Shown: positions 43,601 to 55,742, numbered from the stretch's first letter. The stretch is DNA of 64,000 bases from Mytilus trossulus (GCF_036588685.1 NC_086378.1:45677035-45741034); one strand, 5' to 3'. Translations and numbers: made by a program. Notes: generated by a model not told the origin, from the sequence alone.

Positions 43601-45453
43601 CTATTGTAACAATTAAAGAAGAAGACGTAAAATTCATTAGCCATATGAATAAATTATTATGAGGAATGAAGAAATGATACCAGGATCGATAAGCACAGAT
43701 GGTGTTAATCTCACATCTCACACAGTCTAATTGTTGACACCAATAGGGACACACATATTACAAGTCATGGAGTCAATCTTTAGATCAGAAAGAAAACTGG
43801 AAACTGCGATGCATGTTTTTGTTCCCGAGTGTATCGCAAGCCCAGTTAACACTTCGGTGTTGATATGAATATCAATTATATGGTCATTTTTATAAATACT
43901 GTTGTACAGTATGGGGTTTTACCTTAAACTGTATTATGAAAAGGATTCATAAGCTATATAAAAGTGCCGCATTATTACTTTTATCTGTTCCTTTTGGTTT
44001 TCCATTAACTTTTAAGTTTTCAAGAGCAGGAATGGATGACATTAAAAAGGATACAATATTTTTAAGCGGTCTTAATGTTTAAAAATGTATGAACGGTCTA
44101 GCATTTGATTATCTACCGAATAAAATTTAGTGCTTGTATTTTGATCTTTATAATTTTTAGCTCCGGTCGACAACATCGGGACTTTATTTAAAGACCTAAT
44201 TCTGAACTTGTCTGGTCTTATTACCTGGAATAATTCGCCAAATACTATTAAGGAAACAATGAAATTAGACACATTAAGGATAAAATGCTCAAACTTGTTT
44301 TTAACTTTATAGAATTAATATACATGAATAGAATGTAATTTTTCTTCTATTAAATGCATATGTGCTGATTCATTATTTAAGCAGCCTTATAGTGTCACGG
44401 AATAGAAGTTCCTTCATAATATAAGTTCCAAAAGGAAAATATATTCTGGAATATTATTTCCACAGGAATGAATATTACAGTATATGTACCTAACGGAATA
44501 AATGGTATAGAATATTTGTTCCAACAGGAATAGATAGTATGGCAATGTTTATAACAAAGTTTCCATTGGAACTTCTGTTAGGCGGAACAAATATACGTTG
44601 ACAATATATACGTGTAGTTAACTGTACTATGTTTGGTTGTATTTACTATTTGTATTAATAGTTTGTTTTTGATGGCCTCAGGGAAGATTGATATGGTTAA
44701 ATGAGTATCTTTTGTTTTTCATCATTATTTTTATTATTATGTGTGGTAAAAGGGCAGTTTACCTGCGAAAGTCTGACTTAGTGTGGATTCGCCTTCCGCG
44801 TGGTGATGCAAAGATGGAAATAGTTAACTATGTTGAACAAACCAGTCACGCTCTGCAAGGGGGTTATGGATTCTCCCAGCTTTATCTTATTTTCGTCTAC
44901 TAGTATATACTTTTGGAAACGCCAGTTTGTTTTGGTTGATCCCAATATATGCACCTTTCGGGTTACATTTTACCAGTAATATGTTCCATCTGACGTACCG
45001 TAGCTACAATTCCGTCCGCCTTATCTATTTTTCAATATGTCCATGTTTTTACTTAGGGTGAGCAACATATTGGGATCAACTATGAATATTAGGTACTCTT
45101 ACCCATAGTATCACAGTACATAATTTTTTTAGGAGTTATTTTTTGTCCAATATTCTGTTTTATACATATATATTTTTTTTCCTTTTCCTAATACACGTAC
45201 CTTTAAATAGGCTGTCACCAATAATACCAATCGTGTCTAATGCCAGACCTGGGTCTGTCATGCTTAATTTTGAAAGTATTTTCTTAAACTTGTCACCGTT
45301 GTTTTCTTTCTCATGCTTTCTAATCTCTATGATCATTGACTCTTCGGCATAAGTTATTTCGTGCATCAATTTTAAGTTAATCACTAACTTTTTTGTGCAC
45401 ATCCTTTTAGAGCAATACATTCTCACATGCTCGTCAATTTGACGGCACTCCAT
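37629..45453 (-). CDS. FAD-linked oxidoreductase, PCMH/aldonolactone-oxidase-like, copy 1 (frameshifted near 3' end)
   Basis: Exons 45453-45201, 41440-41342, 39617-39455 and 38989 onward join in phase. The first frame runs to a stop at 37768 (578 codons); a second frame from about 37817 to 37629 matches the C-terminus of copy 2, so a frameshift lies near 37800-37820. Exon 3 carries the FAD-binding strand-loop (VKTFGTKSS). Exon 4 carries EAGVTI, then TGCTNLSLRDTIAYGG with a degenerate HGNG-type turn (GGQGN), then a substrate domain ending in the ALO-like region. No His is seen at the usual covalent-flavin position, so FAD may be non-covalent. The family oxidises sugars, lactones or sterols; the substrate here is unknown. 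The first exon (from MECRQID) is assigned by phase only. The gene may be functional with a shortened C-terminus, decaying, or hit by a sequence error. Confidence 0.75.
39893..40025. repeat. Foldback hairpin next to the hammerhead
   Basis: Arms of about 37 bp (39893-39930 against 39986-40025) carry ATGGCATTTTTCATATCGCA and its complement, with a further inner pair AATATCAG / CTGATATT. It ends 41 bp before the hammerhead motif, in the same orientation-independent intron block of FAD copy 1. Confidence 0.8.
40066..40109 (+). ncRNA. Type I hammerhead ribozyme motif
   Basis: Reads as a complete hammerhead. Stem I GCGTCA (40066-40071) pairs with TGGCGT (40104-40109), six pairs including two wobbles. 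Core CTGATGA is at 40072-40078. Stem II is GTCT/AGAC (40079-40082 with 40088-40091) around loop TTTGT. GAA is at 40092-40094. Stem III is ACG/CGT (40095-40097 with 40100-40102) with a two-base loop. The predicted cleavage is after GTC at 40103. The very short stem III is the layout known from schistosome and other metazoan satellite hammerheads, which often work as dimers. It lies in a dispersed repeat inside an intron of FAD gene copy 1, antisense to that gene. Activity is inferred. Confidence 0.75.
40110..41341. other. FAD copy 1 intron, no gene
   Basis: Continues the hammerhead-bearing repeat (to about 40150), then AT-rich sequence with several CATGCGATAA-like words (40575-40640) similar to the foldback arms; no coding signal. 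Confidence 0.45.
41511..42435. mobile_element. hAT-like non-autonomous transposon, second
   Basis: Inverted ends TAGTGTTGTCAA / TTGACAACACTA, flanked by a perfect 8-bp direct repeat GTTTAAAT (41503-41510 and 42436-42443). Just inside both ends are palindromic AACCGGTTAACCGG-type clusters. 925 bp, non-coding; inserted in intron 1 of FAD copy 1. Termini differ from the 8724-9767 element, so this is another family. Confidence 0.88.
42444..45200. other. FAD copy 1 intron 1 remainder
   Basis: AT-rich. 42724-42785 could be an alternative 5' exon (ends CAATG then GTAGGT) if translation starts at the ATG at 41381. 44395-44600 repeats GGAATA/TTCC words and looks like a decayed inverted element. No other gene evidence. 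Confidence 0.4.
42993..43019 (+). ncRNA. Hammerhead remnant lacking core and stem II
   Basis: Matches both flanks of the 40066 motif (TTCGAGC, then GAAA, a stem III-like ATGCACGT and the cleavage-site GTC), but the CTGATGA core and the whole of stem II are missing as one block. A deletion derivative of the same repeat. Confidence 0.45.
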
Positions 45454-48400
45454 AATTTGAATACAAATAAACGAACGGTTAGACTCTCATAAAGTATTAT
45501 TTTTACCAATACGATTTTTGAATTTTACTTTCAGTTTATCATGTTTATTGTTTGAATATATCCTACCTTCTTGAATATAATAACTTATTTGTAAATCAAG
45601 TAGATATATGTACATATATATATGCTTCGACTTAAGATATCATTTTGAAACATATTCGTGGAAGAAATAATGGTAGATGCCAAGAATTATGAACAACAGA
45701 CAATTGTGATACCTGAAATAAATTATTTGACGACTTCGCTCTACTGCGTTGGGACAAAACCATTTAAATATATAAAGTGGGATGGATTAATTGGAAGAAC
45801 ACAATGAGACTTGTATTAGGAACTCGGTCAATCGATGATATTTTGTCAAAAAGACAATCGTTTAAAGTTATAATTTGGCAACTATTATGTTTTTCTTAAT
45901 TTATAAATCCTCGGAATAATTATACGAGTTGTATGTACGGACACATAATTTCATATATCAGCAGGACAAATATTTTAATTTATAAATGTCAACAGAATGG
46001 ATTAAATTGAACATAGAACATGTACAAGATATCGAATGCAATATGTCACCAGATGTTAACTTTAAATGATCTTAAATGACGGGTTTCACAAGTGGGATAT
46101 GTTGTCGATATGATCTGAAGCCCACAGTTCGTGTTGATTGGTCAGGGTTTTTGTTTTACTACGTTCTTTCTTTATATAGTATGGATTAAATTGAATGTAT
46201 TACTAATGTATGTAAAACTGGTAAATTATGAATCCAGGAATTGTGTTACCACAAGTTCATTAAAACCTTATCCTGGTATCTACGATGAGTTTATAACACT
46301 ATGTTTTCATATATACAGATTGGGTTTGAAACATTATTACAAACGGTTTCCCGCATCCTAATTTTACGATGCCGTTGTTAAAATAGAAACAGTAAATCCA
46401 TGTGAACTTTACGATCCTCACCTCGAAATGTTATCAATTTAACGGTTTAGTAATGCCTTCTAATAATGTCATATATCATCAGTTCTAACATTTGTTTTGA
46501 TTCTTGAAAAAATAAAACATAATTTAATCGTCATGGCTATAAAGTCACAAACGCTGTTGATTATACATTCTGTTTGATATATAGTTTGCCATTCCACAAG
46601 GCTATTGCTTATCTCAGACTGCTTTTGACATCCTTAATTTCACTCAATCCTGTATTTATTGACATTTTAGCTTTGAATACATGGTGTATTTTCAGTTGAA
46701 ATATGCTTCGAAATATCTTTCAGTAAATGTGGATACCTTTACATTGGAACATAAAGTATATGTTGTTTTTTTATACGACCCCAAATTGTTTGAGGCCGTA
46801 TAATGGTATGACGATGTCGTCGTCATCGTCGTCGCCGTCAAAACCAGTTAGTTTTCAAACAATAAATGGAGTATATGTGTATAGATCTCTATTTCATTTT
46901 CAATTAATACAATGTTCCATACCACCACTAGGACAGTGATGTGTGATTTCCGGGGGGTATTGTTCTAACTGTTTACATAAAAGGGGTCCATAACGGACCA
47001 GAATCAAGTAATTGTCTTGTTTCCGGACTATAACTTGCATGTTATAAGTGTACGGATCTTTATGAGCATTAATCCTGTATCACGAATATCACGAAACACA
47101 AGACCTACAAGTAAGTCCACACTAATCAAATCGCCTATCCACACATGTCCGGAGTTGTTGTCCCTAAATATCATTTTTTATATTAATATATATATATATA
47201 TATTTATATATTAATTTTGTTGTCATTTATGCTAAATACTAGTGTATGGAAAGCTTCTTCTAGTGCATAGTCAACGAGGACTGAACATTATGGTTTACAT
47301 GTCCGGTTATAGTTCAATATAAAAGCTGTTTTTCTTTGTTTCATCTTTATTATAAATGTTTGTTATATAATAATTTGGAAATCATTGTACTTATTTGCAA
47401 ATTATAGTTTTCAAAGGATTAGAGAATAGGATATCAACTCGAGTTATTTGATTTAAATATAAAAATTAACGAACCTTCAAGCGATATCCAATTTTCACAA
47501 GTTGTTAAAACTTATTCTCTTATGGTAAAAACTCTCAATGTATAAAATTACAAATACCGCGAAATATTGATTAAGTCTTTTGCACATTTCAATAAAACAA
47601 CAAATGTCCAATTTCGGAGTCAGATTTTAACATCAGACATTTTAACACTTTTTGTACTCTTCAGAATGCAGTAAAATTAGATAAAAAGTATTTTTCGCAG
47701 GTGAAATGTGTGAGTGTTTTGAAAGTTTTTAAAAAATCACAATGTCCGTTACTATGAACGAAATGTACATTGTCTTAACTTTTGACCCAACCAGCAACAT
47801 ATATATCAACTAAGAACCGCAATTTTTATACATGTACATGAAAAAACCCCAAATGTCTTGGTAGAGGGGTCTAATGTTATATATTGAAATATATATCTAT
47901 TATATGTGTTATTTAGTCTCATATGTTAGTTATACAGATTTGTACAAGTGATGTCCGGAAACGCTTTTTTGTTTTTCTTTCTTTTATTAAATGTCGTAAC
48001 GTAAGACGTGTTTTATTGCTGAGCTAGTCACAACCCCAAAAATAAAGTTTCAAGACGAGGCCCATATCGGCACACTAAATACAGCACAAACAACGTTTTC
48101 AAAAGTTCAAAAGAGTGATAAAGTATATTTCAACAAAACGGTTTAATATTATTAGTTACATGGTGTGATAGTGACCTTATACGGTATATATGACCCCATA
48201 TATATCGTATTAGGTCACGAGCACACCGTGTAACGAATTTATCTTACCGACTGTCTTCATGCATGTGGTTTTAAGACTAACCAAAGTGATTAAGTCTTCA
48301 ATACTTATTGTTTTAACATGTTTAAGAACCTACTTTCATTTGTCTATACAAAATCATATGCCAACAATAACAACGTGTTAGTTTAAATTTGCTTTATGCA

Positions 48401-49372
48401 TGTATTGCAATCGTTCATTTTCAGTTTCTTCTTCTGTTCCAGACTTCTTTTTTGTTTGTTTTGAAAGGCAAGTAACTCCTTACTAACCCCATATGGTTGC
48501 TAACCCTTTATGGTAACTAACCATGTATTTTATAGGGCACCGTATATCAAATATATATAGTCACCACGTGTAGTACGTTAACCAATCATATCCCGATAAA
48601 TCTAAAGGAGGTAAAATAAACTTATATATGAATTTGTTTATTTACCTAAATATATACATAGTTATACAATTTATAATACAAATATCAACAAGCAGCCATA
48701 GGCTTATGAAGCACTTTGTTCAAAACTATTAAAGATTAATTATTCTTAGAAAATTATCTATCACTGTTATCTATGCAAAAAAGTTGATTTGTTATTTACA
48801 GATAAATTTTTTACACAATGTTAAAAATATCAGTATCGAATTTGGCAACTAATTTAACTCCTATACTGAGAAAGGTTTTAAAATTGTCCATATCGGAAAG
48901 ATTTCTAAGATCATACTTATATTTTGTTTGATAGTCTGTTAACATCATGGTAAAGCGTTGTGCTGCATATATTGAGCAGTGGAGTATAACAATTAGCCAT
49001 CTTCAATCGAGCCTCACTTGCATATCCTACATTTGTACGTGATTTTAAATTTAGACTTGTTTATATTTATATAAGCGCCCTTCTGTAGGTATTCCTCAAT
49101 AGCATCCTCGATCAATTTCCAGCAGTATATTGGAATACGTTGACAAACAACCAAAATAACTACTCAAGAATCGTAGGCGAAGGACGTTTCTACGGAAAAA
49201 TCACCAATTTTCAAATGATGGCTTATCAAATTCAAATATATAATATAAAAAAAAATAAAAACCTAAAACAATGGAATCATTTATATACTTAACAAATAAA
49301 AGAAATTAAAATAAGAAATATAAATGTTACTGCAAAACAATGCTTATTGTCATCAGGTACTTTATGCAATTT
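45454..49372. other. Spacer between the tandem FAD genes
   Basis: AT-rich with repeat debris only: a tail of the hammerhead-type repeat near 46268-46295, a composite-element left end at 46770-47110 (with ATACGACCCC and GTCGTCGTCATC), and a foldback at 48155-48234. Confidence 0.45.
48155..48234. repeat. 80-bp foldback hairpin
   Basis: GTTACATGGTGTGATAGTGA faces TCACGAGCACACCGTGTAAC; the arms continue through ACCTTATACGGTATATATG with few mismatches and almost no loop. A related single arm appears near 48538-48590. Confidence 0.75.
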
Positions 49373-51532
49373 TCACTTCTTTTTCACGTGACCAAACACT
49401 GTTTCTGTAAATTTGTTGCTGAAGAACCATTTAGGATCAAATTTAATCAAAGCATTTTTGAAATTCTCGATAGCTGATTTTTCATAAAGTTTTCCCAGTT
49501 TACCTTTATCCATGTCTTGTATCATACCCCAATGAGGACGACCTTTATGTTTATCCATCATGGTATCTCGGAATTTTTTTAATGTGGCATCTGCTTCTGG
49601 TGTACCCTTTAGTATGTTGCTTATTATCATCATACTTGGACGATTATATTGCATTGCCATGTATGCTTTGGATTCTTTTGAGAATCGCACAGCAAATGGT
49701 GTTGTTGTTAGTTGATTTGCTTTCTTTTTTCAAATTAATTGAAACATTTCTATTACATCATCTATTTTCTTTATCATATCATCTGCACTTTCAACTTTCA
49801 TTGCGCACTCACTGACTCTGACCTCCCCTGAAACCGCTAGACCAGACAAGGGATCAAGTGCTTCGCAAGCATCCATCACAACATCTTTGCACTGGGTTGC
49901 ATTCATCATCAAGCATATCATTAATGGTATGATCTCTGGATTTTTATCGCACGCGTCGGTAAAGGCTGGACGTATCCACTCTGGTTGAATAAAGTGCAAG
50001 TTCGGTCTCGTACCTTCTGGAGGACCATCACTTTTTTTCTAGCTTGCAAATGACTACTTGAATCTGATCATCAAGTATGCTTCCTCTTGCAACTGGTGGG
50101 TACGGACAAACAAATAGCTCGAAACTGTGTAGTGAGTTACCTTCATCCTTATAGAGATCCTTCAATTGCCCCTTGGCATCCTTCCAAGACATCATTGTAC
50201 GATTTTCTTTCAAATAAAACGCGTCTTGGATCTCCAAGATATACGAATAAACAATGCCCATGCTTCCATTATTCACAAGAGCTGCATAGAAATACTTATC
50301 CTCTTGAACCAATTCGACGTCTGGAAATGTTTTGGAAAATTCCTCTTTATTTGTGATCCCATTACAGGGCTCCAGTTGATATTGTTTGATACAATTCGAT
50401 TGAACTGTTATTAATCTGAAAGACCTGACCATATCGGCTATAATCGGTTTATCCAGACCATTTCCATGTGCTGCAGTGGCTATGGTTCCACCAATGGACA
50501 AATCAACACAGCCTGTTTGGTTCAGTAATACCTTGCCGTTAGGGGATTTTCGTTCAGTACGTGGCCAAAGCTCATCTTGGATTTCTCTGATTGTAGCGCC
50601 GGCTTCATAACAGCAATGACTTTGTTTTACATCCTTTTTTAGAGTTGTAGCGTTCTACATTTCAATCTTCTTTTTGAGATTCCTGTAATTTCATGTAACA
50701 GTATAAAATATTATTAAATGCCATTATATACATCCATAGAAACAATAGAAAGCCATATATATATTATATCAAAGGGTAACAACACTAATTACAAGTTGTA
50801 AAAGGACTTTCAACGCCACAGTCCTATAAATACTGCACAGTGAGTAAATGTCAATTTAATGTTTGTTTTTCACTTGTAGCTTTCATCGTGTTACTTATAA
50901 GTTAAAATTCATTGATAAGTCGCATTCGATTATAAGTCATGAAGACACCGATACAGTTTTCGTTGAGAAGATTTCTATATTACTTTGGATTCTATACAAG
51001 GCTTTGGAGGCATTCGTATTTGAATCATGAAATTCTTATTTTGGACATTGACAAGTTCAACAAATAAGGTTAAAACTCCTTCTTAACACATAATTGTGTG
51101 CCTAGTATCTGACCCAAATCCTTAACATTTTCATTGGCAAGTGGCACATGTATATGACAGAAAGCACCGAAAACTGTGCACAAAAAACATCTCAATTCTA
51201 AATAGAGCAAAATGGTATGCATAATGCTTAGGTATAGTATCATGTCGTCATCAACATAATGCATTTTACGTTTTTGAGCTACTGTATTCAGTTGTATAAT
51301 TATTTTTAATTTCAAACATGGATTTTTGGAAAACTAAGTTTCACACAAAAAGATATTTACCAACCATTAACGTCTTTGCAAAAGATATCTTATAGCAAAA
51401 TGTCTTTTCGATTAAGGTCATGGCCCATATCTAAATACTTATCTCAAGATTTCAAAATGGTGTAATTTTGGCAGATAGTGCAAAGAAATAAGAAGCCCTA
51501 AAGCAAACATAATATTACGCCCTAAAGCAAAC

Positions 51533-51706
51533 ATTTTATTGAATGGTTTTACATTACTAATTTTTGGGGCCTTTTTATAGCTTGCTGTTCGGTGTGAGCC
51601 AAGGCTCCGTGTTGAAGGCCGTACCTTGACCTATAATGGTTTACTTTTATCAATTGTTATTTGGATGGAGAGTTGTCTCATTGACACTCATACCACATAT
51701 CTATAA
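51533..51706 (+). repeat. Family A, subfamily 2
   Basis: Best copy of subfamily 2 (GAATGGTTTTACATTACTAA, GAAGGCCGTACCTTGACC, CTCATTGACACTCATACC). In an intron of the FAD pseudogene. Confidence 0.7.
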
Positions 51707-52298
51707 ATATATTTTTGTTATTTTTGTCGTTGGGTTGCTGTGTCATTGACCCTTATATGTAAGAGACTATTCACAAATATACAGATTGATATCTGAAAGA
51801 GTAATCAATGTCTAGTGAACATCTAAAGAATGCTATTGTATAGACCTATGAGAATACTTTTGAAATTTCGAATAGAATGATGCAGTATCTTACTCTCTCT
51901 CGATCTTGATGTTTAGCGATTTTCCAATCACCGTAATTTATTACAAAAAAAATAAAACAGAACGCCGATGCACCGTTTGAACCACGCAGTGTTTTATTTT
52001 TGATATTCTAATACGGCGATGAGTCATACTATAAATCATTCCTGACAAAAGTTTAAAGCAACAGGCAAATTGAACGATCGAGTATCGTCTTACTTACTTG
52101 AAATCAGTTACATATACGTCATCTTCCCTTTCTGATTTGATGATATTACACCATTCCCTGCTGTGATTTGTAGATTTTGCTTTCATACGGTGTTTTTTTA
52201 TTCTGAGGTCATCCATTACTTCAATGAGTTCTATCAAGTTTGTCGGTAAAAGATTGGACCCTGGACTATTCAATTGATATCCATCAGATTTTTCGGCT

Positions 52299-52977
52299 AT
52301 GAATAGTTATATATAAAATAGAAAATAATAATAATAAAAATACTATATATTTGTTTTCATTGGATAAACACCTTTTACAAAAGTCAGCAGTATCAATATT
52401 TTGATGCAATGCTTCCATTGACTGTGAAGAGTACCATTGACATTGGAGTATTCCAAAAGAATTGAAAAAATGCTAGAAAGCTCATATTTTGAAATAAAGA
52501 TAGCAATTTGGATGTTGGAAACTACAGATAAGTTTGTCTTTAATTTTGTGTTACATTTCAGAATACAGTGTCTTTCAACAAATAATTAGTCTTCTACTTA
52601 GATTTCACCTTTGAACTTCGTTCTGAACTATTCTGTAATTTACTGTTACTCGACATCGATGTGGATTTGTCAATTTTATGGATAATGGCGTACCTGATAT
52701 CTTACACTATGAGTATGATTTATTTTGCAACTGACATACATTATGTGCTATGAAATTTAATGTTGATAAGTGTAAGCTCATTCACTTTTGTACAAACCTT
52801 TTAATTATTCAATATTGTATATTGCGCTCTAGATGTCTTATGTTGAGTTGCTGTCTCATAGACGTATATAATTATCGCCTTTTATTAAAAAAAAAAAATC
52901 AATGAAATACGAATCAAATTATTCAATTTGTGAAGGAATGTTGTTGAAAAAAGGAAATGAAATGCTTTGTCACCTAC
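52299..52977. other. FAD copy 2 intron, nothing strong
   Basis: AT-rich intron. 52835-52890 looks like a decayed family A tail (GTTGCTGTCTCATAGACG). Confidence 0.4.
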
Positions 52978-53862
52978 CTTTATTCGACGCAATATCTTGG
53001 GCTATATCTTTGATATTTTTGGAATCATCAACTGGCATTTTGCATCCATAAAGTTCCCCGAAATATTTAAAAGCGTCCATGGTAATCGATTTCAATGAAA
53101 TCTTTTTGTCTGAAATAAATATGCAATAAACAACAAAGATTCTAAAAATCAACCGTAAAATAAACCATTTATCATGATAAACTGTCAAGCGTGCAAAATT
53201 GATAGAAAATATGATTGTACAGACTAATTTTGAAGGTTAAATATTTCATCGAATTGGCCTTAACATAGAGGTGGTACGGGAGTATAAATTAAAATTATAG
53301 AATGTGTTCATACTTTGCCAATGTGATATGTTCCAAAAAATATGCATAAATATATATAATAAAAATGATAGGTCACCGTGCTTTTAGATAAATGCTTTCA
53401 GAATATCAAAAGAAAAGGGTTATGGCAAACTTTCGTGTAGACTCCTTTAGAAAATGTACTATTTCAAAGTTTTATTTTAAGCAGTGGAATTTCTCTGAAT
53501 TTTTTTTCATGACCCACCTTGAAAAAGGAAAATAAATTCCAAAGACATTAAAATTTCAACACTAAATTTTCACTACCATGTTAAATTGATTTCCTGGCTT
53601 TAAAAATAAGTTTAATCTGGTGGTAAGAAAAGCCCTGCCTTTTAATTTACCAGTTAAACATAAAAATGTTCATTGAAATCTAAAACCTATTACAGACACG
53701 GGCAAGCAAGTTGTGAAATATAGTATCAAACTTAAGAAGGGACTACAGGAAAACGCATGTTATTGTCTCATTGACATTATCCACACCTTCATTCAATTTC
53801 TGCATAATTTTCATATATATCCTTTATTTAAGAATTTGGTAAATTAACCTAAGTTAAAATAC

Positions 53863-54088
53863 CTTCTGGGGAGAAGATGTTGAAACTTAGGAATTGAATC
53901 TTTCCAATTGATCCGATCGGAGCGAGGCGAAAAAAACTTGACATCTTTGTGCCAATATTTTTATTTATTATCTTAAGGCGACGATGAGTTGGTGGGTCAC
54001 CAAAATTTTTCAATGCCGTATCCGAAGTATTGAAAAATTGGACACCCCCTTTTCCATGAACAAATATTTTCAAGGCCCCCTTATTTAC
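53863..54088 (-). other. Possible further upstream coding exon of copy 2
   Basis: A 226-nt open stretch on the minus strand bordered by an acceptor (TTTTAG, exon from 54088) and a donor (CAGAAG then GTATTT, exon to 53863). It reads 75 codons plus one base, and its phase fits the exon at 53109. I do not recognise the peptide (it includes HGKGGVQFF and APIGSIGKI). No initiator exon was found upstream, and the strong ATG at 53080 makes it unnecessary. Confidence 0.3.
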
Positions 54089-54200
54089 CTAAAATGCATA
54101 CCTTCGTAAATATTTGTAAAATTATAGGAAGTCTTAAATTGATTTACGATACAAGAACATTTTACTTATACATCTTCGGATTTCATATGTTTGGCTTTGA

Positions 54201-54242
54201 GCGTTCCTGATGAAGGTAAATCCAGAAAAGAGCTTCGGACGC
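54201..54242 (+). ncRNA. Second hammerhead-like motif, different family
   Basis: Stem I GCGTTC (54201-54206) pairs with GGACGC (54237-54242), six pairs. Core CTGATGA is at 54207-54213. Stem II is GG/CC (54215-54216 with 54222-54223), closed by an unusual A-A opposition at 54214/54224 where G-C is normal. GAA is at 54225-54227. Stem III is AAG/CTT (54228-54230 with 54233-54235) around a two-base loop. Cleavage is predicted after TTC at 54236. Stems I and III differ in sequence from the 40066 motif yet pair fully. The weak stem II suggests low activity or decay. Confidence 0.6.
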
Positions 54243-54504
54243 AATCAATTATTTAACGTGTTGTTTTTCATTTTTTGAAGACATATTTCGAACATATGAA
54301 ACGAGTGATCGGTGTAAAATAATGTTAATCCAATTCTTGAACCAACGCATACATAATTTATAAACTTAGTCTTCTGTGCACGATTTTATCATTTTTTTCG
54401 CATAAATTTCGTATAATCGTCAACAAAATATTTCAATCGGTCAGTGTTGACGTGAAAATATGGCAGCTTATTAATTGTCGTGTTTTGAAGCCAAAGTTTA
54501 TTGT

Positions 54505-54835
54505 CACCAGTTTGTAAACAATCAACAAAGCAGCATGGATATTCAGGTAAGCACGTGTGAAACAGGTACAATAAGCTCTAGTTTATCTTGATGACGGAGC
54601 GATGTTTACGTTTTGTTTTCCATTCGCACTTGCGTATTGCGATCACCGGATTATTACGAGAAAGACCACGCTGTATACGAAAAATATTTCGGCGAATTGT
54701 TTGTTGGAAGCGATAATTAAAAAAAAATCTTCTAAATTTGGAAAAATTATAGATTTTTTTTGAGAATAAAGTATATGTACATAAGTTTTATAAAAAAAAC
54801 TAGCAATTTTGATATTAAAAAAGACATATGCATAT
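54505..54835 (+). repeat. First-exon-like dispersed sequence, copy 2
   Basis: Partner of 6525-6850. The block GTAAACAATCAACAAAGCAG runs into ATGGATATTCAG and a GTAAGCAC donor. Flanking similarity extends through AAGTATATGTACA(T/C)AAGTTT. Confidence 0.6.
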
Positions 54836-55259
54836 TTTTTTTTAATTTGAAGTTTAATATGTCTTTAAACATGAGAAGTGAAACATGAAGTTATCCCCAA
54901 AAAATATTAAATTCATGGTACACCATTTTTCTCTCTTATAATATGAAAGGCAAAATTACTATAAATTCAATCACCCTTATCGTTACCTTGGTGAGTTTTT
55001 TTCGTTTAACAATCAAGAATTTTCCAAATTGACTGCCGAAATTTATTCAAAGAAACATACTTTAAAAAAAAAAAAAAAATCAAATATAAACGGTAATAAC
55101 TGCCCTTCCCTAGATTTAGATAGTCCATTTTTGAAAGTAATTTACGTATTACTGGGAAATGATTAAGTCACGGATTTCGTTACGACAAATAACGTAAAAA
55201 TAAAGACAACAGTAGTATACCGCTGTTCGAAATTCATAAATCGATTTAGAAAAAAAAAC

Positions 55260-55620
55260 CAAATCCGGGTTACAAAGTAAAACTGAGGGAAACACATCAA
55301 ATATAAGAGGAGAACTACGACACAACAGAAACACAACTCTAAAATGTACCACACACAGAAACGAACTATAATATAACATGACCATTTTCCTGAATTGGTA
55401 CAGGACCTAGTTATGTGGCTATCCAAACCTCCGGCTTTTATGGCAATGTTAAATATAACATTAAAATGACAACATTACATGACAGGACTACAATTCAAAT
55501 AAATGGGAAAACACATATGACAGAAAAACACACGAATAATAGCTATCAAGAGGTATCAGGTTTATAATTTAATACACAGGACGCTCGTTTCGTCTTCACA
55601 ACCAGCGACGCTCAGATAAA
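55260..55620 (-). repeat. Dispersed repeat ending in a decayed hammerhead
   Basis: Reverse orientation. Contains AAACTGAGGGAAACACATCA, CATATGACAGAAAAACAC and CAGGACGCTCGTTTCGTC, and ends in the degenerate hammerhead at 55574-55611. It appears to be a longer copy of the repeat carrying the intact motif at 40066. Confidence 0.55.
55574..55611 (-). ncRNA. Decayed hammerhead motif
   Basis: Minus-strand relative of the 40066 motif. Stem III (ACG/CGT) and most of stem I can still pair and GAAAC is kept, but the core CTGATGA has become CTGGTTG and stem II is shortened. Expected to be inactive. It ends a repeat that begins near 55260. Confidence 0.5.
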
Positions 55621-55742
55621 AAAAAGCCAAAAACAAGTACAAAGTTGAAGAGCCTGGAATTAGAACATCCTTATTATTTAGAATAATTCATACTTTTGCA
55701 AACCGTAAATTAAAAAAAAATGACTAAATAATAGTATACATG

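Larger units (their letters stand above)
49373..53080 (-). pseudogene. FAD-linked oxidoreductase, PCMH/aldonolactone-oxidase-like, copy 2 (disabled)
   Basis: Tandem paralogue of the gene at 37629-45453. Exons 53109-52978 (ATG at 53080 in the good context ACCATGG), 52296-52098 and 50682-49373 join in phase. The product starts MDAFKYFGELYG, has an FAD loop KAKSTNHSREW, then EAGATI, GGTIATAAHGNG, SLHSFELF and the C-terminal KGRPHWG motif typical of lactone oxidases. Three disabling lesions are visible: an in-frame TAG at 50655-50657, a run of seven A (minus strand) at about 50033-50039 that shifts the frame by one, and an in-frame TGA at 49730-49732. Reading stays alignable to copy 1 on both sides of each. 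Restored length would be near 536 aa. It keeps HGNG and RPHWG, which copy 1 has lost. A pseudogene is most likely; a poor assembly is the alternative. Confidence 0.75.
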
